A stretch of DNA of 64,000 nt from Sinohyriopsis cumingii (Eukaryota > Mollusca > Bivalvia > Unionida > Unionidae): the NCBI GenBank assembly GCA_028554795.2, contig CM068829.1, positions 130,030,016-130,094,015 on the forward strand, read 5' to 3'. Under the pieces are notes generated by a model. The model was not told where the DNA came from. It searched no databases and saw only the letters and a program-made list of their open reading frames with translations. Positions 50,442 to 63,200 of the stretch are shown here, one piece after another. Every line of letters starts with the position of its first letter. Position 1 is the stretch's first letter. The position numbers and the translations under genes were made by a program.

Positions 50442-51136
50442 ATAAACATAAATGTATAACACCTGTCAAATCAACATAAATGTTTTACACCTGTCCCTAG
50501 TCAACATATTTGTTAGTCATACTTTAACATGTGCTAATAATGGATTGAATAGGCATGATGCATTACAGAATTACAGGCATGCTCAAAATTTGTCACACAT
50601 TTAGATCTGTGTTCATCACTGCATCTATATCATTTACAAATGTCAATGGTCATAAGTTTAACATCCTTCAACTAGTGTTAATTAAATCTTCAGTATATTC
50701 TCAAAATTAAGACCAATTCACATGGAAATTGTAAAAATAATAATTTTGATTTTATATAAATTAATACGCTAATGAGTTAGTATGATTATCAATTTTGTCA
50801 AAATGACTGATAAAAATTGATTTTCCATCCCACTAACAATATACTGGGATCTGAAAATTGCAAACTTGAATTCTGCTTTCTCATTACTGCTGTACCATTA
50901 AGGCAATCAACAGGGCTCAAAATTAGCAGTAGCATATTCATCCAAGAGTAGTAAATTTACCACTGTACCCTTGAATAAGACATTAACAGGGCTCAAGATT
51001 AGCAGTAGCCCATTAAACCTGAGTAGTAAACTTAACACAATACAATATAAAGTAGACCTAAGGAAGGGGTTAAGAAATCTTGTCATTTAGGAGTAACCAC
51101 CCAAGGTATCCACTAATGCATGTTTCAATTTCTTAC

Positions 51137-51216
51137 CTCAAATGTTTGAAGAACATGGTCACAAACTTTATTTAAATCCTTCAGTCCTTTTTTTAGTACT
51201 TCAGTGGCTGGGACAC
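51137..51216 (-). CDS. POLR1D: POLR1D exon, C-terminal core
   Basis: Acceptor aattccacaacag, donor gtaaga; 80 bp, phase 1 to phase 0. [20 protein letters not shown] and VLQTFE correspond to the final helix of RPAC2 (human ...AVEPFQRGLNEL..VCQHVL). Confidence 0.92.
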
Positions 51217-54200
51217 CTGTTGTGGAATTAAAAATATAAATTTTTATTGTTTTTTCTTACTTGGTAAATTTGTTACAGCTAGCAATTTACAAATATACTA
51301 AACATTTCAAAAGTTGCCTTTTGCTGAGCTGTAGCACAGATGAGAGTGGTCTTTCTTTTTATAAGGGATTGCTGCAAATCCTATCATTGGTCAGATACTT
51401 CTTGAGTAGATGTTATTGTAGGAAGGGACTGGGAGAGTGTAACTATATTTAAACCATCTCTGAATTTTTGTTAATGATTACAACAATAACAAGACTTCAG
51501 ACTTGCCACTGTGGAGGCCTTGTTGGATGCAAGATTGGCACCATTTTTCTCTTAGGATCAGCTAGATATTACAATAAATCTTTTGTTGAAACCCCATGTT
51601 GATATAACCATCCATCTAGGAAAATCGTGATAACATTTTAAAGATGGCTGTTAGAATCACAATATTTGTTGTCATATAGGCAACATTTTCAACGAGACCA
51701 CCTAGATGTAATAAAAAGTCTTATGGTTAAACCACCATGTCAATATGACTACCCATTAAGTAGCAATAACATTTTCAAGATGACTGCCAAAGATTGTAAT
51801 ATTGGAGGTCAGATCAAGTTATCACTTTTATTTAGGACCAACTAGTAGACATTATAAATAGTCTTTTAGTGTAAACCCCATGCTGATGAGTAGGGATAAT
51901 ACACTTGTACTAATGGATGGGTGGGTGTAGTGATAAAACACTTGTGCTAATGGATGGGTGGGTGTAGTGATAATACACTTGTGCTAATGGATGGGTGGGT
52001 GTAGTGATAATACACTTGTGCTAATGGATGGGTGGGTGTAGTGATAATACACTTGTGCTAATGGATGGATGGGTGTAGTGATAATACTCTTGTGCTAATG
52101 GATGGGTGGGTGTAGTGATAATACACTTGTGCTAATGGATGGATGGGTGTAGTGATAAAACACTTGTGCTAATGGATGGGTGGGTGTAGTGATAATACAC
52201 TTGTGCTAATGGATGGGTGGGTGTAGTGATAATACACGTGCTAATGGATGGGTGGGTGTAGATAATACACTTGTGCTAATGAATGGGTGGGTGTAATGAT
52301 AATACACTTGTGCTAATGGATGGATGGGTGTAGTGATAATACACTTGTGCTAATGGATGGGTGGGTGTAGTGATAATACACTTGTGCTAATGGATGGGTG
52401 GGTGAAGTGATAACACACTTGTGCTAATGGATGGATGGGTGTAGTGACAATACACTTGTGCTAATGGATGGATGGGTGTAGGATGGATGATCAACAACAG
52501 ACCATTCCATAAGCTCTTCTGGTCTATGATCAAAAGACTCAAAATTGCTTTTTTACACAACTATGTTCCCTAATCATAATACATTAGGAGAGTAGGTAGG
52601 AGAAGGAAAGAGTTATATCCCCTGATCCCAGAGATGGCCCTGACCCCTAGTCTTCTATGAAGCAGCTTCAAAATGTCATGTAAGATATGAGCTATGGTAA
52701 ACATATAGTCTAAGCATGGACTTAATTTGGATAAGGTTTATGCTCATGCAAATCCAGCTCAAAAACATAAAGTGGCCCACATTGCTATGAAGATGCTGAA
52801 TGACCTGGGAATGTTGTTCTTACACTACTGATATAAGTATGACCAGACATATCCAAGCCATCTGCACAGACTGTATTTTATGGCTTACATTCTACTCTGT
52901 AGTTATTATGTACTTCTAAGAGAGAAACCAGGATAGGTGTCTAAAGTAGGCAGCTGATCAAAAGAACTAAGACCATTGGTGGAGACAAGTAACTGTTATG
53001 TACACTGAATTTAATTGTTTGTTTGTTTTGTTTGATTTCATTACATGCAACTGTAATGTAACACTGTATGCTGAACTTGACCCTGTCCAAAATTGAGTTC
53101 ATTTCTGCTTGACCTGACTGACTGTTTTACAATTTCATTTTATGTAAACAACTAATATACAGCTAAATTATTATCTATTTGTATGGGCTTAATATCAGGA
53201 TCTTTATTAATAGAAGTAAATATGTTTATTTGGGTCAGGGTTTTGTAAACATCAGGATCATTCTAAAAGGTTATTTTCCATTAAGTAATTTTTTAAAATA
53301 GAAAATGCTAATTGTGAACTGAGGTCAAGTAGAGAACTATATAATCTTGTGATTGTGAGGACTTGGTCATTCATGCTTTAACATCTAGTACTTTCAAGTT
53401 GTATCATGTTGTGACAAGTTGGGTTGAATGTAATTTCTTCAAATTACTGAATTCAAGTGATTATTTTCTCTGGAAATACAAAAGTGCCTTGATAAAAATT
53501 CTTGGATAGAGACATTCACTGGAATTTAAAGAATATTCAAACCCGGAATTATATTTCTGTGTTTTAATCTAAAGACTGTTGACACATCAACACCTTAATG
53601 GCTTCCAAAAAAATGCCATCGACTTTAGTTTTGGGTTTTGTCTGGACTTTTACTAAATTTTATTCAGGACTTTAAATTACTAGGACTTCTACTATGTCAC
53701 TGTTCTTGTGGGTCGGTGGTTCTTTCCGGGGTTTTCTTGGGTTCTTCCTCAACCGTTAATACTGGTCGCCATGTATAGCATATCGTGTGCTGAAAAATGG
53801 CGTTACACCCTACAACAACAACTATGTCATTGAACCAGTGACATCAATTCTTGGATTATTTTGGATTTAATTCGCAGTACCACAAGCTAATTTTTTTCAT
53901 TTTCACTTTGAATTCGTCGGAAATAAATTATATTTGTTAAATTTTACAAACCTTGTTGTCTTTCATTTTTTTCTGTTACTTATTTTAAGAGCATAGACTC
54001 ATAACAGTAACAAATTTGCAAGAAGGTTGGAGAGCTCTTTTTCTGGCCTACATATTTTCTTCCATGAGGGCAGAACATATCTGAAATCACGTAACAGTAG
54101 CCCTTAAACAGTGCCATAGCAGTTAATGATTCATGGCACTGGGGCTTTAAAGGACAGACATACTGCTTGCACTGCTTGGAGAAATTATTTCCCGTCAGAA

Positions 54201-57200
54201 GCTTGGAAGGTGGCAAGCTTTCTTGCCCAAACAACCATGTGCATCACTCGATCTGAGACAGCAGGCATTTAAGTTCAACATTTCTTATTTTGCGGTTGTT
54301 TCAGTGGGCAGGAAGAAAGTAGGATCTAAGTGAGAAACTACACTCTCAGTTTCAGGAGCTTGCTACACTCTGAAGTTTCCTACTAGTCTGTACCCCAATT
54401 CCTTCACCTTCTGCAACAGTTTGGGGATCAGAGTGATTCAGGGAAGCACATATATATCCAAACTATTTCACTTCAGGGAAAAGGCATCAACTTTCCAAGC
54501 TTTTGGATCTAAGACTGGTGAAATAACAGCTGGAAGTTTGGCATTTCACCTCATCATAAACAGGTCCACAAGTGGTCAACACCACTGGGTGCAGATTTGA
54601 CAGGATATTGTGGGGTGGATGGACCATTTGGTGAGAATAACCTGAATATGTCAGAACAATGAGTCCTGCTAGGACATTACCCCACCTGGGATGTGGCAGA
54701 CTTGATTGAAGATATGTTAAAGTTGTGACCATCTGAAAACTAATCCAAACCCAGATGGAAGATGTCAGAGCACTCCTTGTCTTCTAATGTTAATAATGAT
54801 ACAGTTGTGTTGTCAGACAGAATGAGAACACTGTTACCAGAAATCATCTATAACCATGATCAAAAGGCATTTGCTATAGCCTTCCATCTCTTGATGTGCA
54901 ATGGATTCTCCTTATAGGGCCAAAACCCTGCTCCCTTGTTGGAATGAAGTCAGAAGATGGGCACATAAAGATAGCTTAAGAGGCCGAGCTTATGGGTAGC
55001 AAGGGCATTAGACCACTTGCTCCCCTCCCCCCATGATGTTGGAAAAGCTTGAATTTTCTGTGAGAACGATGAAAAAGAGTGAAGCTTGGTTGAAAATGCT
55101 CTTACCTACCCATGTTTTGTGACTCTTGGAAACTGGACCCTCCATAAGGGAAAGGGCATTTTGGTGGATTTCTCCATTTCATCATGCCTTAGATGGACCT
55201 ATCCTTCTTCTCTGGTTTCTCTTCGGAAACAAAAGCTGGGCTTTGGATCATTGGGCCCACACGAGGTTTGAATCTTCAGCAGTCTGTTTCTTTCCCATTT
55301 CCATATGGCCATTAAAAGACATTAGTGTGATATAAAAATGACTTTGTGATGGTGCTTTAGATACATGGACATGGCCAGGAATGCATTTCTTACTGCAAGC
55401 TGTAGATTAATGGTAAGCTGCCCTGTCGAGTGTTCAAACCACATGTGAACCCAATTCCCAGGTGTGTCTGTTAAGTGTGGTCCAGGTTGCACTGAGTTGA
55501 AATCTAACCATTACGATCAAATACAGCATGGATTATATTGCTAAAATGTTGCAATCCAATTGTTGCATGCAAAGAAAGGATTTCTAGTTCATACATTCAG
55601 ATGAGGGTTTGTATAATGCCAGCACTGTGATGTATTTGTTGAGCGATGGAGGTCACAATTCAGGAGGCAGAGCCCAGAAGACTTCTTTAATCAATGCAAG
55701 CAGGACTTAGTCTTTGCTGGCTATCTTTTGGCATTGGTGAGCATGTATATTCAAAGTCTGAAGAGTGGAGTGAGAGCATAGTCTCAAGGGAAGCTAATCA
55801 TGACTAAGCTGGCAAAGCAGATTTTCAGGTGAAGACTGGAATTCTGTTCATGCACAAACATTTGTCAAACAAACAAGACTGGGAGTCTGTCCATGCTGGA
55901 ACATGATGATATTCAGGTGTTCACTATGCATGTTACCAAAGGTCCGAGACAGATAACAATGTTGTGTAATGTGGAGTCAACAATAATGGCACTAGATCAT
56001 GACGGAATTGGAACTTTTAATGTACCTGTCAAGTTATGCTTATATGGGACCAGTACTTTACAGTGTTGGATGGTTAAACAGATCCAGTGCCAGTCATGCT
56101 GGGTGTCTGCAACTGGAGCTGGTAATGACATTTCTGGGTAAGTAAACTGTCTGTCTTGTGGCAAGCACCCGGATAAAAAATCACAGTATCCAGTACCAGT
56201 AGTAGAAAGCAAAAATCAAGGTGGCGCTGGGACTGGAGTGGACATATTGTGAGGCTGTGCTGAAACTGGAGTGGGCATATTTCATGACCAGCTGATGCCT
56301 TTAGCTGAATTTTTGTACTGGCTATCCCTGGAATGATCACAGCAGCCACTGCCCGAGTCTGAATTTTAGTACTGGCTATCCCTGGAATGATTACAGCAGC
56401 CATTACCCAAGTCTGAATTTTAGTACTGGCTATCCCTGGAATGATCACACAGCCACTACCCGAGTCTGAATATTAGTACTGGCTATCCCTGGAATGATCA
56501 CAGCAGCCATTACCCGAGTCTGAATATTAGTACTGGCTATCCCTGGAATGACCACTACCCAAGCCATTACCAGAGTCTGAATATTAGTACTGGCTATCCC
56601 TGGAATGATCACAGCAGCCATTACCTGAGTATGAATATTAGTACTGGCTATCCCTGGAATGATCACAGCAGTCACTACCCGAGTCTGAATTTTAGTACTG
56701 GCTATCCCTGGAATGATCACAGCAGCCATTACCTGAGTATGAATATTAGTACTAGCTATCCCTGGAATGATCACAGCAGCCACTACCCAAGTCTGAATTT
56801 TAGTACTGGCTATCCCTGGAATGATCACAGCAGCCATTACCCGAGTCTGAATATTAGTAATGGCTATCCCTGGAATAATCACAACAGCCACTACCCGAGT
56901 CTGAATATTAGTACTGGCCATCCCTGGAATGATCACAGCAGCCATTACCCGAGTCTGAATATTAGTACTGGCTATCCCTGGAATGACCACTACCCGAGTC
57001 TGAATATTGTGATGGATTGTGAAAATTTGATCCAGGTGGGCCATTATCCTATGTCCATACTGGCTTTGTAGTCAGTGGCATGATGGTATGAAATGGTTGT
57101 GGCACTCAGGGTGATAGTAGGGCTATTATTGCATGAGAAGCCCATGATGGCAAAGATAGTCAGATTCTCTTTGCCCTCAGCAGTTTGATATCAAGAAACT

Positions 57201-60200
57201 GGAAAAAGGCAGTAGTGACAGCAATAATAATTGTGTCTACATCCAAGAAGGGTTCCATCTCTCTATTATTATTCACCTGGATAAACTATTTGGCTGTCAT
57301 GGTTGCGCATCTTTCCTCAGACCAGTGAGAGCAAACATGACATTCATGATTCAGATTGCATACTATACAGGTGAGAAGTTTATCCTCTGAATTAGAATCA
57401 CCCGACATTTAGTCCAAGCTAACTTTTGTTGATAATGAACAATGAAATCAACCAAACATTGAGTAAAGCTTACTGTAAAGTGGATGCTATCAATTATGAC
57501 AAATGCCAATGAAAATTGTAGAAATGATCTTACTGCTTGGAATAAATGTGTTACTTGATATGACTTACAATAAATGTGTGTGTGTGTGATTTGGATTTTT
57601 AATATAACTAACAATTTTTCAGTCATATCACTATGATGTCTGCAGTGTGGCAGTTTATAGTGATGTCTAGCATTGGGGCATCATGCCGCAGACATGTAGC
57701 ATGATGTCCCATCCAATCACATTATCCTGAAACCAGGCCGACCAGACCTAATACTAACCTTTTAATGCTGAGTGCCAAGCGAGGCAGCTATTATTACCTT
57801 TTTTGTAAGTCTTTGGTATGACTCGGCTGGGGATTGAACCCACGACCTCCCACATCCGAGGTGGACGCTCTAACCACTAGGCCACTGGAGCAGTTTACAA
57901 TAAATGTCAAGCATTCAGATAAATTGTAGGTACTATTGAGCACTGGGCAAGCAACTAAAATGGTGCAAATTAACTTCACTGCATGAAGAAGTTGGAAAAC
58001 TCAAGTGCAAAACATTCATCTACAATGAGGATAAAACAGAAAAACTGATGGAGGCAAAAAAAAAATAAACCTCCAGAGAATCATTCAAACTGATGGAATG
58101 GCATAAAGTGGATTCTATTTGCAAAGTCTCCTGTAAAAGCATGCTGATCAGTCATGAGATGACTTAGTAAATGAATGACAGGATCTGGGTGGCAGGGAAT
58201 TGTTTTGTAAATTGGCCCCTGTCAAATTTTTTAAGGCAACGGTGTGACTTTTTCTGCTATTATTGTTTACTAATTAAAGACATAGTTATATTTATGAACA
58301 AGGTGTTTTTGGCTTGTGTTGTTCTTGAAACTGATGTGAGGCATTTACACCTACCAAAGTTACTCTGTAGCATGTACATAGTGAAATACAAAATAGTCGG
58401 CTAGGAAGAAGAACTAGCCCCCATAGCAGTAAACACATGGGTTTGGGGTAATTAGAATATCTCAAAAATGGATTGGATGACAGCTACTTTCAATTGCATC
58501 AGCCTGTTTAGTACACAATGTTTTACAGAATTATCACCTAGGAAAACGGCTTGTGTTTGCACTGTGAGCATCACATTGTGTCAAAAATGACCGCTGGACA
58601 TGAAAAATGCCGTTATAAATTTGTGGCTGGGATGCATAAACTTCTTTTGCTATGAACTGCCATTGACTTCTCTGGTCAAGTGAATAATATTCTTAAGCTT
58701 TGCTTTATTATAGATATCCAAAAATCTGGACCTTTTTGATCTCACTTGTGTATATTAATTTTTATGATATTTTATACTAGGCTGGTGAATGTGGCATTAA
58801 ATTTGTGCATAAAAACTGTCCCTTGCCCCATTCATGCCAATCCCTCAATCCAAGGGGCGACCACTCATCCAATTTCAGCTTGGCAAGCAAAAAAATAAGC
58901 TAATGGCATGGCAAGTGTAATTCTTTAGCTTGGGAAGGCTAGAATTGCAAGATGGCAGCGTACTACTATGTCACTGAACCAGTGACATCAAAACTGGCAT
59001 GTAATTGATAATGTTGGACAAAAATAAAAACCATACTTTCATTAATATTTTTTCAGAAATACAAATTTTATTTCTCTTTACCAATAAAGGGAGCAACAGA
59101 TATGTTTTGTTTACACTCCCATTTCAATCTACCAAAGTCAACACTAACAATGCCATCTAAAATCCAATCTACCCAATGCTACCCATAAGCTCTACCTCTG
59201 AGCATACACCACAGAAACTTCCAGAGACATTTTTCCACTGCCATATTAAGTATGATTTTCTACTCCACAACTCACCGAATGTTTGTATCCTAAAGTTAAT
59301 CTTATTCTCTGATGGATGAGGCACACTGTATCCACAGAACTGCACATCTGGACTGAAAGTAAATGCAAAAGAAACAATATGTATGTATTGGGGTTTAGTG
59401 AGGGATAAGGCACACTGTATCCACAGAACTGCACATCTGGACTGAAAGTAAATGCAAAAGAAACAATATGTATGTATTGGGGTTTAGTAGTACATCAGCA
59501 TAATCACGGCTGTATAGTACACACTAAAAGATTACTAATATTATTATGACACTAACTTATTCATGTCAATGTTTTATTTATAACTTGTGTCATTCTGAGA
59601 TCAAAAAAGAGGGGGAAAAAATGAGCATTCTTTAATAATTTAGACATACAAAACTGCCCATCAGTTATGATTACAAGGACAACAACAAAACTAGGATGCT
59701 TTTAGCAGTCTCCATAAGCCATGTAAACATTAATTATACTGTAGAACATAATTCTGAATTAAGTGATCTTGACAAGATGAAATGGCCTCTTTTCACGCTG
59801 AAATTTTATATGCAATATTTTTTTGTTACAGATGCAGAACTTAAATTTTCCCACACACCATATAACATTCCATTAAACCATACGACTTGCCATTAAACTG
59901 TATATGACTGGCCATTAAATTGTATATGACATATTAAACTATAGGACATGCCATTAAACAGTATATGACATGCTATTGAGCTGTATATCATGCCATTAAA
60001 TTGTATGACATACCATTAAATTATGACATACCATTAAACTGTATATGCCATGCCATTAAACTATGTCATGCACCTGACCTGTATATGACATGCTGTTAAA
60101 ACATGCATATATAATGTGATAGATAATGTGATAGAGCATGAAAGACAAAACAATTCACTCATTCACATGTACAATACACAATTAACCTTGGGATGGTAGC

Positions 60201-63200
60201 CTATTACAATATTTAATGTATAGTCATTATTATGGAAAGTTTGCCACTAATAAAAATATTTATTCCTACTTGCAAATACACTGATCTGAAAGGGTCTTCT
60301 GTGTTGGCTAGGATGTGTATATATCTCTTCAAATAAATCTATGTGGTCAGTGAAGAAGTATGTTAGGAAGGATAGTATGTGTAGCATGCCAAAATCCCAT
60401 GTGGTCATAAAATACAAACAAACTTAGCAAAGCTAGTAAAGATGAGATAATGGTCTGGATGAGTTTCCATTCCGATAAGGCTGTAGTATTAATAGAGATT
60501 TTGTACAATTACAAATTTCATGATTCTAGCATGAACACAGAGGAACAAACATCAAACACAAAATTTAATCCAAGTCAGGAGAGCCTAGCATATGGGTCAT
60601 TGTGACTTACATCTGCAATGAGAGAGCAGAGCCAATCAAGGTGCATCACCCCACCAAGTTTCATAATTTCTAGATAGGATGGTAGCATGCAAAAAAACGT
60701 ACATGGTCATAAGCAAAATGCTGAAACTTAACCTAAGACAATAAAATGTGAAATATAGATCATAGTGAACTTATTCTACAGTAAGGGTGTGGTACTAATA
60801 GCAATTCATACAATGACCTGGTTTCATGATTCTAGTACGAACAGATCATAAACTTAAAACAACAAAATTTAGTCCAAGTCAATGAACTTTAAAACAATGG
60901 TTTCAGTGGCCTAATGTTGTGATGGGGCTTTAATATCTATTATAATGCATTGCATCAAAGTTTCACGATTCCAGGTATAACAGAATGTATATGGTTACAT
61001 GTTTGGAGGACCTCAATATGCATTCACATAGACGTGGACTTCAGTTTCACATTTGGATGGCCTTACTTTTTCATTATGATATATCTCAGAGCATTGCCAA
61101 GGGTGTGATCTTCATTGTGGAATATGAAAGTTCTACAGGTTTCATCCTCATCTGATCCTGTACTGATCTGCAATTTAAAAAAGAATCAAATGTTTTGATA
61201 AATAAAATAAAAATTGGAAATCAAATTTGAATTGATACATTCTAATTTGGTAAAAAAAAGTTAAAAAACTCTTACTGTAATTTGGGTAAATCCCATATAT
61301 GGTCCAGAGCTCTGAATTAAAATGTAATGAATTGGGTATTTTACTCCATGATTTGGTATTAATTGCACTGTTTGAAATTCAATGCAGTATTTAGTGAACA
61401 CTGCAAAACATCATCTTATGATACAAGATGGAGTCTTAATCATCATGATGTCAACTGTGCCTTTCAGAATGCATCAAATTTAATATGGTAAAACCTGTAT
61501 TGAAAGACCACTGCTGTGTTTGACCACCTTTCTTGAAAGACCTCAATGCAGATTTATTGATTATATAATGTTATGACTTGTTATGACACAAACCTGTCAT
61601 CACAGACCATGATTTGTTGCAAAATAGGTGATCTTTCTGGACAGATTCTATTTATAAATGAGTATATGCATAATTTACCTAATGCCAGATTATTTATATT
61701 TAAAATGTAAATATTACTGGTATCATTACTTGTCATTTGTTTGTGGCAAGTATTTGAAATATAAACATCTAAGAATCTACTTAATTCAAACTTCAACTTT
61801 CTCTAAACTAATATTTGGATGCAGTCGTCTTCCTCAAAATAGGACTTTAGCACAGGCAACAAATCAAAAGTGGACTATATCTGTCTTAGTAACATAGAAG
61901 TAATTTCAACCTACATCAAACACCACAATAGATCATATGTGCAATTGATGTCTTTATGGAAGATATTTCTTTTCTTCATATTACTTTAATGTACATTGCA
62001 AAATATTTTTTCATTTTCTTATTGGTAAAAATATTTTCTACAATATATTTTTGCTTTAATTATTTTCCTTTGTCAAAAACATTATGATGAGAAAGAGAGA
62101 GTGGTATCATGTATTTCGTTAAAAGGCAGTCTCAATATAAGGTGGTGTTTGGACTTCCATGGACAACATTATAATGAGTACTTTATCATGTACTTTGTTA
62201 TAAGGCAGTTTTTATACACTGCAGGGTTTGAAACTAGCACAGGTCTGTTGGCCTGAGGCCAGTTGATTTTCAGAAGGACCAAAAGGTTCCTAACACTGGG
62301 TGATCAGTCAGACCTACTATTTTAACTGTCGATATTACAGTTATACCTATATCATGTTAAATGACTGTATAAATCTTATATTTTAATTATATACATGTCA
62401 GATACTGAGAAAATAGAAAATGAAACTAAGTTAAACAAAACAAAGATCATGCCTACACCATTTAAACCAAATTATCATTATCATTTGGCTTCCATCACAT
62501 TATGGCCAACTGAAATGTAGACCAAGAGAACTTGAAAACATGTACATTTGCTTGTGTGAGAATTTTATTTTATTTAAAAAAATATGACATCAGAGTAATT
62601 AAAGTCTGAACACAACATTATGACTTTAATTTGCAGAAAAGCACTGATATGGGCTGTCAAGTGTGTGAGATACTCCTGAAACTTTGACTTATCATTCTGA
62701 TGTTAACTGACATCGGGACACACTACACATCGCCGTCATTTGAGCAGTAAGACCTGGACCCCCTAAACATAAATATCAGGGTAGATGTCTTACATTGTAG
62801 GACTATGACAACTGACATTGTAGCTAGTTACTAAAATGCACTTATATATACTAAAATACCCTTAGATATAGTCAAATTAAGTTACTTATTTCAATTATCT
62901 GATGATTGTAATGAATGTTTTAATGATTATTAAAAAAGTAATGCACGTATCGTAACAACACTTCAGTACAGTTGCAAATCGGACTCGGTGTAAAATTAAC
63001 AGCCCGTTTTCAAACTTTCTTCACGTATTATATAATTTTCACATTTTGTTCACTTAAAACATACTTTGACAGATACAAGAATTATAATGTACTTTAAATG
63101 TGGCTTGCGGTAGATTCAATGTGGTTTGTAGCAAATACATGGACTCTAACGAAACGTGTCTTCGAAAATACGTGAATCTCGAAAATGGATGTAGGGTACA

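Noticed and set aside
57820-57894. Possible minus-strand tRNA
   Set aside because: Head of SINE family B with its core and (CA)n tail and flanking target duplication.
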